A stretch of 64,000 nucleotides of DNA, taken from contig OZ253569.1 in NCBI GenBank assembly GCA_965262875.1, positions 434,001 through 498,000 on the forward strand, written 5' to 3'. The notes beneath the pieces were generated by a model, which did not search any database, was not told the origin of the DNA, and saw only the letters and a list, made by a program, of their open reading frames with translations. Position numbers and translations under genes: made by a program. Below are positions 25,192 to 34,654 of this stretch, in pieces; positions within the stretch are counted from its first letter, which is position 1, and the number at the start of each line of letters is the position of its first letter. The stretch comes from JBALVT01 sp965262875 (GTDB taxonomy: Bacteria; Pseudomonadota; Gammaproteobacteria; Pseudomonadales; Halieaceae).

Positions 25192-27174
25192 ATGCTCAAT
25201 CATGACACCCTCGCTCAGTTGCAAGGCCTTAGATCGCAAATGGAAGCGGAGAAAGAGCACGCCAATGCTATTGTAAAAGGCACCCAGGCGCGATACGGAT
25301 TTGCTGTACTGGAAGATGGACGCGAAATTTTTATCCCTCCGGATGAAATGCTCAAAGTCTTCCCCAGCGATAAGGTAAGGGTATGCGTACGCCCGAGCAA
25401 AGACGGAAAGACCGTCGCAGAAATAGAGAAACTGCTCGACAGCCCGCTGGGAGATTTCACCGGTCGCTGTGTCCGCAAGGGCAAGGCCTTGTTCGTACAA
25501 CCGGATTTACCGCAACTAAGCCGATGGTTGTTCATTCCTCCCCACGCACGCAACGGCGTCAACGAGAACGACTATGTCCGCGCCGCGGTGTTGCGCCACC
25601 CTATCCGGGACGGAAAGCCCCAGGCAAAAGTTCTCAGCGTGGTAGGCAAGAGCGACACCTCCGGTATCGAAAATTTGTACTGCCAGGCCAAATATCACCT
25701 TGAACCGCAATGGCCAAAACAACAGCTCGAAGAACTTGAGAAACATTTGGTCAACTGTAATCCCCTGGAAACAACTCAGCGCCGCGATCTGAGCGATCTG
25801 GAGTTTGTCTCTATCGACGCCGCCAAGACTCAAGATATAGATGACGCCCTATACGCCGAAATCAGCAGCGACGGATGGACACTCTATGTGGCCATTGCCG
25901 ACCCGACCGCATACATCGAAGAGGGCTCCGAGCTACAGCAGTACATCGCCTCTCGCGCCACTTCTGTGTACTTCCACGGCGATGTGCTCCCAATGCTCCC
26001 GGAAGTGCTGTCCCAAGACACTTGCGCTTTGTCGGAGGGCTCCGATCGCCCCGCGCTGGTGTGTAAAGTCTCAGTCAGCGATGCCGGTGAAGTTGGCAGC
26101 TTCGAATTCATCGAAGCCAAGGTAAGATCCCGGGCTAAACTGTCCTACTATGGTGTGGATCGCTATCTGGCGGGCAATTACGATGAGCTGATGAGCCACG
26201 CAACGCCTCTGGAAGCGCTTTACCAGGTCTATAAAGCACTGCGCGAGAACCGCAATAACAACGGTCTCGTGATGGAAGAGCGCACTGAATATCGCTGGAT
26301 TCTCAACGACCAGAAAAAAATCGAAAGTATAGAAACCTACGAAAAAATGCAGTCGCAGAAGCTGGTGGAAGAGTGCATGATCGCGACAAACCGCTGTGCG
26401 GCGCGATTCTTAACCGATCGCGGCAGCACCGGGCCCTTTGTCAGTCACCCCGGCTTTCGCGCGGACCGCCTGGACGAAACCAAAAAGTTTCTGGCCATGC
26501 ACGTGCCGGCACTAGCCGAAAAAGATCCAGCAGATCGGGAGGGCTATCGCGATATTATGAAGGGTCTCTCGGGAGCCGATAGCGCGCTGCCACTGCACGC
26601 TATGGTTAATCGCTTGCTAACTCGCGCTACGCTTTCAACTCAGTCTTGTGTACACATGGGCATGGCACTGGAGTGCTACACCAACGTTACGTCTCCGCTG
26701 CGCAAGTATTCGGACTTCCTCGCCCACCAGCAAATTAAAACAGCGCTGCACGGCAACAAGGCCGAACTCGTCAACAAGTCGATGCTCGACCAACTTTCCA
26801 AAGTGCTGACACAGGTGCGCGCGGCGACACTTGAAGCGGAGCGCTGGCTGGCCAGCTCTTATTTGCTGGCCAAATCGAAAGCAACTAGCGGGCCGCTTGA
26901 GGCAACGATATGCCACATCAACAGCAGCGGGTTCAATGCGAGACTGAACGATAGTGGATTGGAGGGGTTTGTCGATCTACGTAAGGACCCGGAAAAATTC
27001 AGCTTTGATAAATGGCAGTCGAGCCTGACAAGCACGACCAGGCGCTTTGCCCTAAACCATCCTGTGCAGCTTGAATTTGCTTCAGTAGACGAAGAAACTC
27101 ATCAAGTGCTTTTCAAACTATTACCGGATTCGGGCCTTAAACCAGCGAAAGACAAGGCTCCGGAAAGCTCCTAG
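25192..27174 (+). CDS. rnb: exoribonuclease II
   Basis: A 3'-5' hydrolytic exoribonuclease that degrades single-stranded RNA. The 660 residues contain N-terminal cold-shock-like RNA-binding domains (YGFAVLEDGREIFIPPDEM at about 35-53), then the RNB domain with the acidic cluster D209, D215, D217, D218 (IDAAKTQDIDDA) and the THMGMALECYTNVTSPLRKYSDF-type segment near 490-515. A short C-terminal S1-like domain ends the protein. The size fits RNase II rather than the larger RNase R. The IS inserted 112 bp upstream and may affect its promoter. Confidence 0.93.
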   Translation: MLNHDTLAQLQGLRSQMEAEKEHANAIVKGTQARYGFAVLEDGREIFIPPDEMLKVFPSDKVRVCVRPSKDGKTVAEIEKLLDSPLGDFTGRCVRKGKALFVQPDLPQLSRWLFIPPHARNGVNENDYVRAAVLRHPIRDGKPQAKVLSVVGKSDTSGIENLYCQAKYHLEPQWPKQQLEELEKHLVNCNPLETTQRRDLSDLEFVSIDAAKTQDIDDALYAEISSDGWTLYVAIADPTAYIEEGSELQQYIASRATSVYFHGDVLPMLPEVLSQDTCALSEGSDRPALVCKVSVSDAGEVGSFEFIEAKVRSRAKLSYYGVDRYLAGNYDELMSHATPLEALYQVYKALRENRNNNGLVMEERTEYRWILNDQKKIESIETYEKMQSQKLVEECMIATNRCAARFLTDRGSTGPFVSHPGFRADRLDETKKFLAMHVPALAEKDPADREGYRDIMKGLSGADSALPLHAMVNRLLTRATLSTQSCVHMGMALECYTNVTSPLRKYSDFLAHQQIKTALHGNKAELVNKSMLDQLSKVLTQVRAATLEAERWLASSYLLAKSKATSGPLEATICHINSSGFNARLNDSGLEGFVDLRKDPEKFSFDKWQSSLTSTTRRFALNHPVQLEFASVDEETHQVLFKLLPDSGLKPAKDKAPESS

Positions 27175-27513
27175 GAATCCAGGGCAACGCCAATGGGCGC
27201 AGAGTGTGAAGAACCGCTTGAAGCCGCCAATGGCCTAAAAGCGATATCCCCGCGCGTACCGTTGAGTATTGCCCGGCGCACCGTGGAGACAAGCTTAATC
27301 ATCTCCTGGACTCCCAGAGCTCGCAGATAGGCCCCCATATCGCGATGGCTATCGAGCCTCACATTGCCTGTCGACTATCCTCAAAACCTCGATAATTTGT
27401 AGCTCACCTTCGCCATAGGCCGACTCTTCACCAAAAATCAACTTGGTAAATGTGTCTACGATAGACATCTCACTCAAGCTGCTGTGGTCATTTGCGTACG
27501 TTGTGCGATCCAT
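27171..27513 (-). pseudogene. small conserved-looking protein, apparently frameshifted
   Basis: Two short frames overlap. The first, from ATG 27513 (MDRTTYANDHSSLSEMS), ends at the stop 27349-27351 after IVDRQCEAR. The second, open from a GTG at 27362, continues DSHRDMGAYLRALGVQEMIKLV and ends at 27171. Read together with a one-base shift in the 27350-27375 interval they make one plausible helical protein of about 115 residues. I do not recognise the family. Either one gene has a frameshift or two tiny genes are translationally coupled; the continuous helical character favours the first. Confidence 0.45.
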
Positions 27514-27654
27514 TGTTGATTCCAAGCCCTTCAACCGCCATGCCAGTGGCGGTTCTATCTATTGTTCTTACTAAGAGTATGGCTTAGATAAGGTCACTTT
27601 TTAGGCGCCAGGAGGGCAATAGTTTACAAAAACTGATCACTTTATGAACAAATT

Positions 27655-27668
27655 ACCCCTTTTGGGGT
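27655..27668 (-). terminator. possible terminator downstream of asnS
   Basis: Minus-strand ACCCC-AAAA-GGGGT stem starting 12 bp after the asnS stop, followed by AATTTG. The T content after the stem is low, so it is a weak candidate. Confidence 0.3.
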
Positions 27669-27679
27669 GTGCCCGTAGT

Positions 27680-29077
27680 CTAGAAATCAGCGTGCCCGGG
27701 GGTTCGCGGGAAGGGAATGGCGTCGCGCACATTCTCCATTCCAGTGATGTAATTCAGCAGTCTTTCGAAACCCAGGCCAAAACCGGCGTGGGGCACCGTG
27801 CCATAGCGCCGTAAATCTCGGTACCACCAAAGCTCTTCTTTGAGGTGTTCATCCATGCGCGAGTCCAGCACATCCAGCCGCTCTTCCCGCTGGCTGCCGC
27901 CGATGATCTCGCCAATTCCCGGCGCCAACACATCCATCGCCGCTACGGTTTGTTCATCATCGTTTAGACGCATATAGAACGCTTTGATGTCTTTGGGATA
28001 ATTCATCAGGATAACGGGCCGCCCCACATGCTTCTCGGCCAAATAGCGTTCATGTTCCGACGCAAGGTCAACGCCCCATTCCACCGGAAACTCGAAGCGC
28101 TCCCTGGTGCTCTTTAAAATATCGATGGCCTCGCTGTAATTCATGCGTTCAAAATTGTCGTCAATCACTGTGCGCATGCGCTCCGGCACAGTTTTGTCGA
28201 TACGCTGAGCAAAGAACGCCATGTCATCTTCGCGCTCCTCCATGACCCGGGTGAAAACATGTTTTAACAAGCTCTCCGCAAGGTCTGCATTGTCACTTAA
28301 ATCTGCAAAAGCCACTTCTGGTTCTACCATCCAGAACTCCGCCAGATGTCGGCTGGTATTGGAATTTTCGGCTCTAAAGGTTGGCCCGAAAGTGTAAACC
28401 TTACTCATGGCCAGGCAATAAGCTTCGACTTCAAGTTGCCCTGATACCGTAAGAAAAGCGTCGCCTGCGAAAAAATCCTGGGCGAAGTCCACGCTGCCAT
28501 CGGCAGACCGGGGGAGATTGCTGTAATCCAAAGTGCTCACGCGGAACAACTCGCCAGCACCTTCACAATCGCTGCCGGTAATAATGGGCGTATTGATCCA
28601 GTGAAAATCCTGATTGTGAAAAAAGTTATGGATGGCGTTGGCCAGGGTAGTCCGCACACGCGTTATAGCGCCGAAGGTATTAGTGCGGGGTCGCAAATGC
28701 GCCTGGGAGCGCAGGTATTCAAAGGTGTGTCGCTTCTTGGCAATAGGATAGGATTCGGCATCATCAACCCAGCCCAGTACCTGAACTTCCGAAGCATGAA
28801 TTTCGACACTCTGACCCTTCCCCTGGGATTCAACTAACTCACCGCTGACGACTACGGCGCAACCGGTGGAAATTTTTAACACCTCAGATTCATAATTCGC
28901 AAGATCGGAAGGAACGACTGCCTGAATCGCATCAAATGCAGAGCCATCGTGAATCGCCAGAAAGGAGATGCCAGCCTTGGAATCGCGCTTACTGCGAATC
29001 CACCCCCGCACCGTAACCCGTTTTCCGACGGCAACCTGGCCTTTCAATGCGGATGCAACACTCGTAATTTGACTCAT
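27680..29077 (-). CDS. asnS: asparaginyl-tRNA synthetase
   Basis: Charges tRNA-Asn. The 465-residue class II synthetase has an N-terminal OB-fold anticodon-binding domain (TVRGWIRSKRDSK, about 22-34), motif 2 in the FGPTFRAENSNTSRHLAEFWMVEPE region, and motif 3 near the C-terminus (GFGLGFERLLNYITG) ending PFPRTPGHADF. The direct enzyme is present, so at least Asn-tRNA does not depend on the amidotransferase route. Neighbours are unrelated. Confidence 0.97.
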   Translation of the reverse strand: MSQITSVASALKGQVAVGKRVTVRGWIRSKRDSKAGISFLAIHDGSAFDAIQAVVPSDLANYESEVLKISTGCAVVVSGELVESQGKGQSVEIHASEVQVLGWVDDAESYPIAKKRHTFEYLRSQAHLRPRTNTFGAITRVRTTLANAIHNFFHNQDFHWINTPIITGSDCEGAGELFRVSTLDYSNLPRSADGSVDFAQDFFAGDAFLTVSGQLEVEAYCLAMSKVYTFGPTFRAENSNTSRHLAEFWMVEPEVAFADLSDNADLAESLLKHVFTRVMEEREDDMAFFAQRIDKTVPERMRTVIDDNFERMNYSEAIDILKSTRERFEFPVEWGVDLASEHERYLAEKHVGRPVILMNYPKDIKAFYMRLNDDEQTVAAMDVLAPGIGEIIGGSQREERLDVLDSRMDEHLKEELWWYRDLRRYGTVPHAGFGLGFERLLNYITGMENVRDAIPFPRTPGHADF

Positions 29078-29146
29078 TTTCCTCTTCTTCCAGATGTCCG
29101 GGCTGAGACTATCAACCCAGATGAACTAAAATCTACGAACTACCAC

Positions 29147-30094
29147 TCAAAGTGCCGGCGTTGGTCCTACCAAGGTTTCAGACAAGGCCCAAAGCTGATC
29201 TGCCGTGTCCGTATCCAAGGCGTAGGATTCTACACCACCACTCTCTTCGACCGCAGCATCGCGGGCAATATGACAATCTTCCAGATAAATTCCGCCTTTA
29301 TCGTCCAACTCCGCCGCAGTCGCCGCCCAGACACTGGTCGCAGCGCCCTGTGGGATCGACTTGAATTTCATCTCTTCTCCGGCGGTTACACGCGAGGTCA
29401 TTTTTTCAAAATCTTCCGGCATCATGTGCCGACTCAGATTGGTCATGATGATACCGGGGTGTACCGCATAGGCTCGAACACCGCGATCCTTTAGCCTGGC
29501 ATCAAGACCCACGGCAAACAACACATTGGCTGTCTTGGATTCTCCATAGGCCATCCACTTATCGTATTCACGTTCATTGTAATTGGGGTCATCAAGATTG
29601 ACAGGGCCTAATCTGTGGCCCCCTGAACTAAGCACAACCACTCGAGCGGGTGCAGCGTTAACAAGCGAAGGTGCCAGTAAAGTCGTTAACAGGAAATGCC
29701 CGAGGTGATTCGTACCAAATTGCATTTCAAAACCCTGAGCGGTTCGCGAAAGTGGGCAGAACATGACTCCAGCATTGTTCACCAGCAAATCAATTCGCTG
29801 GTATCGCTCGATTATCTCGGCAGCCGCAGTGTGCACACTTTCCAGGTCGGCCAGATCCATTAGTTGGGTATCGAGATCGGCGGCAGGAACCAGGTCCTTG
29901 ATAGAAGATACCGCCTCATCCAGATTCTTCTGATTGCGAGCCAACATCAGGACCTTGGCTCCAGCCCAGGCAAGCACTTTGCAGGTTTCCGTACCCAGGC
30001 CAGAAGAGGCTCCCGTTACTACGGCGACCTTGCCTGCCAGGGAAACCCCTGCAATAACGTCGTCCGTCGTTGATTCTGCGTTGAAATCAGACAT
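29147..30094 (-). CDS. short-chain dehydrogenase/reductase
   Basis: A 315-residue NAD(P)-dependent SDR of the retinol-dehydrogenase-like subgroup. The cofactor motif TGASSGLGTE lies at about 29-38, NNAGVM at about 107-112 and the catalytic YGESK at about 188-192, followed by HPGI. A 20-residue N-terminal leader precedes the Rossmann fold. It ends 69 bp before asnS starts. The substrate cannot be told from sequence. Confidence 0.9.
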   Translation of the reverse strand: MSDFNAESTTDDVIAGVSLAGKVAVVTGASSGLGTETCKVLAWAGAKVLMLARNQKNLDEAVSSIKDLVPAADLDTQLMDLADLESVHTAAAEIIERYQRIDLLVNNAGVMFCPLSRTAQGFEMQFGTNHLGHFLLTTLLAPSLVNAAPARVVVLSSGGHRLGPVNLDDPNYNEREYDKWMAYGESKTANVLFAVGLDARLKDRGVRAYAVHPGIIMTNLSRHMMPEDFEKMTSRVTAGEEMKFKSIPQGAATSVWAATAAELDDKGGIYLEDCHIARDAAVEESGGVESYALDTDTADQLWALSETLVGPTPAL

Positions 30095-30209
30095 TCTTCA
30101 AACTCCTTTCGTTTTTTGGTTGACCCAACAGGGCAAGGGCGTTGTTCCAAATTCATAATAGGGTTTTAATGGCCCCAAGGGTAACAAATACCTACAGAGG
30201 AAGCCTCGA

Positions 30210-30602
30210 ATGAATCCACAGGAAATCGAATTTCTAGAGGGTGGTAACTATCTCAGCTTTGCCACACTCAAGCGATCAGGCGACTACGTTGCCACTCCGG
30301 TCTGGTTTGCCCCGGACGAAGACTGCTATTACCTCTTTTCAGCCGGAGGTGCGGGCAAGACAAAACGCCTGAGAAACTTTAGCCTGTGTCGCGTAGCGGC
30401 CTGCACTGCTACGGGTACGGTTACGGGAGATTGGATAGAGGGAGAAGCCTACTTACTGGAAGGTCCCGAGGATGAAAACACAGCGCTGGCAGCACTTCAC
30501 CGCAAATACGGCTGGCAAATGAAGATGACCGATCTATTGTCACGCCTATCGGGGAAAATGACGGCCCGTGTTTACATCAAGATTCGCTTAAACCCCAGCT
30601 AG
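30210..30602 (+). CDS. pyridoxamine 5'-phosphate oxidase-like (PPOX) flavin/F420-binding protein
   Basis: A 130-residue split-barrel protein of the PPOX superfamily. The family pattern is LSFATLKRSGDYVATPVWFAPDEDCYYLF followed by KTKRLRNFSLCRVAAC and GDWIEGEAYLL. Family members bind FMN or F420 and carry out diverse redox reactions; the substrate is not evident. An AGAGGAAG ribosome-binding site lies just before the ATG. It converges with the TPR lipoprotein gene, overlapping it by 15 bp. Confidence 0.85.
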   Translation: MNPQEIEFLEGGNYLSFATLKRSGDYVATPVWFAPDEDCYYLFSAGGAGKTKRLRNFSLCRVAACTATGTVTGDWIEGEAYLLEGPEDENTALAALHRKYGWQMKMTDLLSRLSGKMTARVYIKIRLNPS

Positions 30603-31823
30603 TGGTGACTCCAGCCCCACAGGAGATTCACGCTTCAGCTGCCTGAGAAAGAACTCATAGTCCTCGACTTCAGCACGCAGTGTTGCATGTTCAATAGCCA
30701 GCGTTATCAGACGTGTAGCTTCTTCAATCTCGTCCAGCTTTGCATGGATGATACCCGTCGAATAGAGTAGGCGGCTGTCCAGGGGGTTTAGCACTACAGC
30801 GCGCTGATAATATCGCAACGCACGCGCCCAATCTCCTTTCTCGCCAGCCTTATCTCCTTTCCAGGCATGAAAGTAGGGATTCGACTTTTGATAGCGGGTG
30901 ATCTGTTGCTGCCAATGTTTCTGCTCTTCCTCTCGCCCCTCGAGTCCATACAACACAATGAGATTGTTCATGGCTGAGCGATCAGAGGAGTCCAGTTTGA
31001 GGGCATGCAGATAGTTCTCCTCCGCCTGCGCATGCTGGCCCGTCGCGCGGTAGACCGCGCCGAGATTAACCCAAAGGTGCGGCATCTTCGGATTGATCTG
31101 AAGGGCTCGAACGGCGTGAGCCCATGCGGTATCGAACTGCCCATCGGCAAGGGCCGTCATGGCGATATTGCTGTGATACAGAGCTTTGGCATCTTTATCG
31201 CTGATAACTCTTGTTCTGGTTATATCCCGCATTTGCAGAGGATCAATATCCGCCATGAACTGTTCGCCATTTCGTATCTTCACGAGCACGTTCACATGCA
31301 GGCGCACCGCGAGTCGCGCACCCATGCGGGACCAGTGCGGACGAACATCAACCCACTGGTAGCGGGCATCCAGGCCAGCCTCGCGCGCCATAGCCACCAT
31401 CATGTTGGCATAGGAAAGGCAGTTTACTGAACCGCGATGGAATGCTTCGATCGCCGTCCCCTCGGCGCCTGGATCGTATTTAATATTGAGAAGGCCGGCA
31501 CCCTTAATAGACCGGTGCAGCTGGTTTAGACGCTGCCTCTTGGAGCCGATATTTGAGGCATAGCGGGCAACAAATGCCTTCATTTCCTCATCGAGCGCAA
31601 GCAGATCCGCGGTAGGCACGAGGTCGAGCACATCAGCAAGGGCGAGGGTAGTACCGGAGTGTTGTAAGGGTGCAAAGTCGGGCTGAAGGATTGAGTTCCC
31701 AGAGAGCGCTGAGCACGCAACAAGGGTCCCAAGACCGACAATGACCAGCCAAAGTCGGCCTTGGCTCTTCGCCAGTGCCAACCAGTGCATGGTTGTTTGT
31801 GTCGGTGGCACGCCGTCTAGCAT
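30588..31823 (-). CDS. lipoprotein with transglutaminase-like and TPR domains
   Basis: A 411-residue envelope protein. The start at 31823 is chosen for the AGGGAGGG site just upstream; a 17-codon-longer form lacks one. A hydrophobic stretch ends in the lipobox LVAC. A transglutaminase-like fold follows, with a likely Cys-His-Asp triad (SVNCLSY, VRLHVNVLV, MADIDPLQ). About 220-380 hold TPR repeats (PHLWVNLGAVYRATGQHAQAEENYLHAL, WARALRYYQRAVVLNP). Such proteins are thought to act in envelope assembly or peptide cross-link chemistry; the substrate is unknown. Confidence 0.82.
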   Translation of the reverse strand: MLDGVPPTQTTMHWLALAKSQGRLWLVIVGLGTLVACSALSGNSILQPDFAPLQHSGTTLALADVLDLVPTADLLALDEEMKAFVARYASNIGSKRQRLNQLHRSIKGAGLLNIKYDPGAEGTAIEAFHRGSVNCLSYANMMVAMAREAGLDARYQWVDVRPHWSRMGARLAVRLHVNVLVKIRNGEQFMADIDPLQMRDITRTRVISDKDAKALYHSNIAMTALADGQFDTAWAHAVRALQINPKMPHLWVNLGAVYRATGQHAQAEENYLHALKLDSSDRSAMNNLIVLYGLEGREEEQKHWQQQITRYQKSNPYFHAWKGDKAGEKGDWARALRYYQRAVVLNPLDSRLLYSTGIIHAKLDEIEEATRLITLAIEHATLRAEVEDYEFFLRQLKRESPVGLESPLAGV

Positions 31824-31993
31824 CGTGCCCTCCCTACTAATCGTGGAATTTACCCAGTACCGAGTGTAACTCACAGCGCACGGAGACTCACCCGCTGCAA
31901 ATCACTGTCCTATTTGGACAACACGGATATCCAAACTATCCCCTATCCAGAGGTTCACCTGCTGGCGTTCTAGCCCGGGACTAAAATCTGAAC

Positions 31994-32656
31994 TCAGGCA
32001 GCAGTGTGTAGACCGCACTCCCGACCATCCAGCACTTTGGTAGGGTCGAAGTAGTGCTTGCAGGTGGGCAGTGAATACCGCTCCATGTAGTCTTCAACGT
32101 CATCTTCGGACCAGTAGAAAATCGGCGCGACTTTAATAATTCCCCGATTATCCATGGACACAATGTCCAGGGATTGTCGATGCTCAGTCTCCTCGCGCCG
32201 AATGCCGGTTAACCAAATTTCCGGTGCAAAATCTGCGAGAGCTTTGGCAAAAGGCGAAAGCTTTACCTGATCGGTGAATGCCTGATGTCGCTGCTCGTCG
32301 TCTACCGTGGGAATACCGCCCATAATGGCATTGCGTCGCTCAGAGGTCATTTGGGGAGAATAGATGTGCATATTGAGGTCCAGGTCTTTCATCAGCCGCT
32401 CCGCGGCAATGTAGGTATCGCGCAGGTTATACCCGGTATCCACCCAAATGGTGGGGACAGAGGCGTCCACCTCACTGACCAGGTGCAGCATCACCGCAGC
32501 ATTGCGGCCAAAGCTGGTAGTCGCAATAGTTTTCTGGCCTAGACCCATTGCCCATCGCACGACCTCTTCAGCACTGGCGTTGCGAAGTTCGGCATTAATT
32601 TTTTTGAGATCGAGTTCCATTGGAGGGCTTATTGTCACCATGGGTTGATGTTCCAT
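31994..32656 (-). CDS. cysH: phosphoadenylyl-sulfate reductase (thioredoxin)
   Basis: Reduces PAPS (or APS) to sulfite in assimilatory sulfate reduction. The 220-residue PAPS reductase fold has the TTSFGRNAAVMLHLV nucleotide loop (about 43-57), WVDTGYN (about 70-76), WLTGIRREETEHR and the C-terminal catalytic RECGLH. The second cysteine pair of iron-sulfur APS reductases is absent, so a PAPS-specific enzyme is inferred. It has no other cys gene next to it. Start choice is uncertain among three closely spaced ATGs. Confidence 0.92.
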   Translation of the reverse strand: MEHQPMVTISPPMELDLKKINAELRNASAEEVVRWAMGLGQKTIATTSFGRNAAVMLHLVSEVDASVPTIWVDTGYNLRDTYIAAERLMKDLDLNMHIYSPQMTSERRNAIMGGIPTVDDEQRHQAFTDQVKLSPFAKALADFAPEIWLTGIRREETEHRQSLDIVSMDNRGIIKVAPIFYWSEDDVEDYMERYSLPTCKHYFDPTKVLDGRECGLHTAA

Positions 32657-32842
32657 TTAGGAAGATGGACTTTATAGAAGCAAAAAACGAATGACCAATA
32701 ACTATAGTTTATATGGTTATTCTGAGCCCGCCGTGCCGCCGGTAAGAGTTAACTGGCTCAGTACCCAATCGGATAGCAAGTTCGGTATTCACTCCACTGC
32801 TAATGCTTTAGTATCGAGCGCTTCGAATTCTGGGCCCAATCA

Positions 32843-33753
32843 ATGTTTGAGTTCTACATTGCGTACGAATACTGGTTTGCAGCGGTGCAATTGGGGCTGG
32901 CAATGCTGGGGATGGGCGCAACCTTGCGCATCAGAGACTTTGCAGCCGTCACCCGTAATCCGCGCGGAATTCTGGTGGGTATTACGCTGCAGCTTATCGG
33001 TGTGCCCCTATTGGCAGCACTGTTTTTGTGGGGCCTGGAACTGGATACTGGAGTGGCCATTGGGTTGGCCCTGTGCGCGGCGATTCCAGGTGGCACCATG
33101 TCCAACGTTTTTACGTTCCTGGGACGCGGCCATGTTGCACTGTCCATCGCCCTCACCGGCTTAACCACCGTGGCCTGCCTAATCACAACACCTATGATAC
33201 TGACAGTTCTGGTAGACCAGCACTTACCTGCGATTTCGTAATGCCCGTGGGCCAAATCGCGACGGAGATTGCGCTAATTCTTCTGCTACCCCTCGCGCTG
33301 GGAATGCTCTGCCTGCACTGGTTTGCGGACTTTGCCCCCGGATTCTCCAAGGTCTGTATTCGAATTTCAGTCTTTGTAATTCTACTAATCGTTATCGGGG
33401 CAACCGGCTCAGGACGCATTGACCTCGAGCGCTTTGGGCATTACAACTTATTGATTGTTATGGTGTTTTTAGCTGCGGTTACTATTCTATCCTGGATTAT
33501 CCCGCACCTTTGCAAAGTAAAGGGGCCGGACAACACAGCTATAAATATCGAAGCTACTGTACGCAATGGCAATCTGGGCTTACTGATTAAAGCCTCGCTG
33601 TTTCCCGCCGCACTAGGGGTGAGCGACCCAATAGGAGACGATGTGCTCTTTACCGTACTCGCCTATGGCGGAGCGGCGCTACTGGTAGGCGTGGGGCTAA
33701 TATACCTACACCGCTTTCTGAATCGAAACGAAACCCTTCAATACCTGCCCTAG
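32843..33753 (+). pseudogene. bile acid:sodium symporter (BASS) family transporter, frameshifted
   Basis: Two consecutive frames encode one about 303-residue transporter. The first (32843-33241, 132 residues) holds the first four membrane helices with LCAAIPGGTMSNVFTFLGRG, the BASS sodium-site region. It stops at TAA 33239-33241. The second, in the next frame from about 33230, continues FVMPVGQIATEIALILLLPLALGM through to LYLHRFLNR and ends at 33753. Restoring one G near 33229 (GCGATTTC to GCGGATTTC) gives a continuous LPADFVMPVG. An ATG overlaps the stop (TAATG), so two coupled polypeptides are also possible. Confidence 0.8.
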
Positions 33754-33760
33754 CAGTTAG

Positions 33761-34558
33761 CTAAGCAGCCTTCGAAATATTTGCTTCCAACTCAGAATGC
33801 AAATCGAGATATTGCCCGGTGAGCTTGTGGCTGGGGGCCATATCAATTAAGGGGCGATGGGCGCGATGAGATTCTTTCATCTTGATGGAGGTATTTAGAT
33901 AAGTATCAAAGATCGGATAACCTTCTTCGGCCAGTTCAGCAACCAGCTCACTAGGTAAACGCGCCTGTGAATTGAACTGATTGATGACAATACCCTCCAC
34001 TTCCAGATCAGGGTTGTGATCTTCTTGCAGCTCGGCGACGTTCTCCATCAGGGAATACAAACTTTGACGGGCGAAACTATCGCAGTCGAAAGGTACCAAC
34101 ACGGAATCCGCTGCGATCAGCGCCGATTTGGAGAAAAAATTGAAGTTGGGCGGAGTGTCGATGTAAATGCGATCGTACTCCGATTCGAGCTTCTCTAAAG
34201 CGTCACGTAACTTGTAGATCTTGTAGCGCGATTCAAGCTCCTTCTCCAATGTCGACAACACCGGGCTGGAGGGCATCAAATACAGGTTTTCATAGGGGGT
34301 ATCCCAGACAAAAGAGTCAGGGTTCTGTCGCATTTTGCGCGACCCAACGGTCTGTTTGAATAAGCCCGCCACGCCCTGGGCCTCGGCCGGGAACGCCTCG
34401 GCGTCAATCTCGCCCACCAAATAATGAGTGGTATTGCCCTGAACATCGAGGTCAATAACGAGTGTTCTGTAACCCATCGCTGCGCCGATTGCAGCCAAAT
34501 TGCAGGTGATGCTGGTCTTACCCACTCCGCCTTTTTGATTAAATACAACGCGTTTCAT
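33761..34558 (-). CDS. orphan ParA-family ATPase
   Basis: A 265-residue deviant-Walker ATPase. Walker A is FNQKGGVGKTSITCNLAA (7-24), with IDLDVQGN and YIDTPPNF following. ParA proteins position DNA, protein clusters or polar machinery on the nucleoid. No ParB gene or parS-like site is next to it, and the neighbours are a transporter and a dehydrogenase, so it is an orphan whose cargo is unknown. The stop faces the end of the BASS gene, 7 bp away. Confidence 0.9.
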   Translation of the reverse strand: MKRVVFNQKGGVGKTSITCNLAAIGAAMGYRTLVIDLDVQGNTTHYLVGEIDAEAFPAEAQGVAGLFKQTVGSRKMRQNPDSFVWDTPYENLYLMPSSPVLSTLEKELESRYKIYKLRDALEKLESEYDRIYIDTPPNFNFFSKSALIAADSVLVPFDCDSFARQSLYSLMENVAELQEDHNPDLEVEGIVINQFNSQARLPSELVAELAEEGYPIFDTYLNTSIKMKESHRAHRPLIDMAPSHKLTGQYLDLHSELEANISKAA

Positions 34559-34654
34559 AATGAAATACCACTACTGGAGAGAGTTGAAGAGGAACCGAAA
34601 AGTGTAATCAATGCAGGTGGATATTGTAAGCGCGATGGGAGAAAAAAACCCAGG

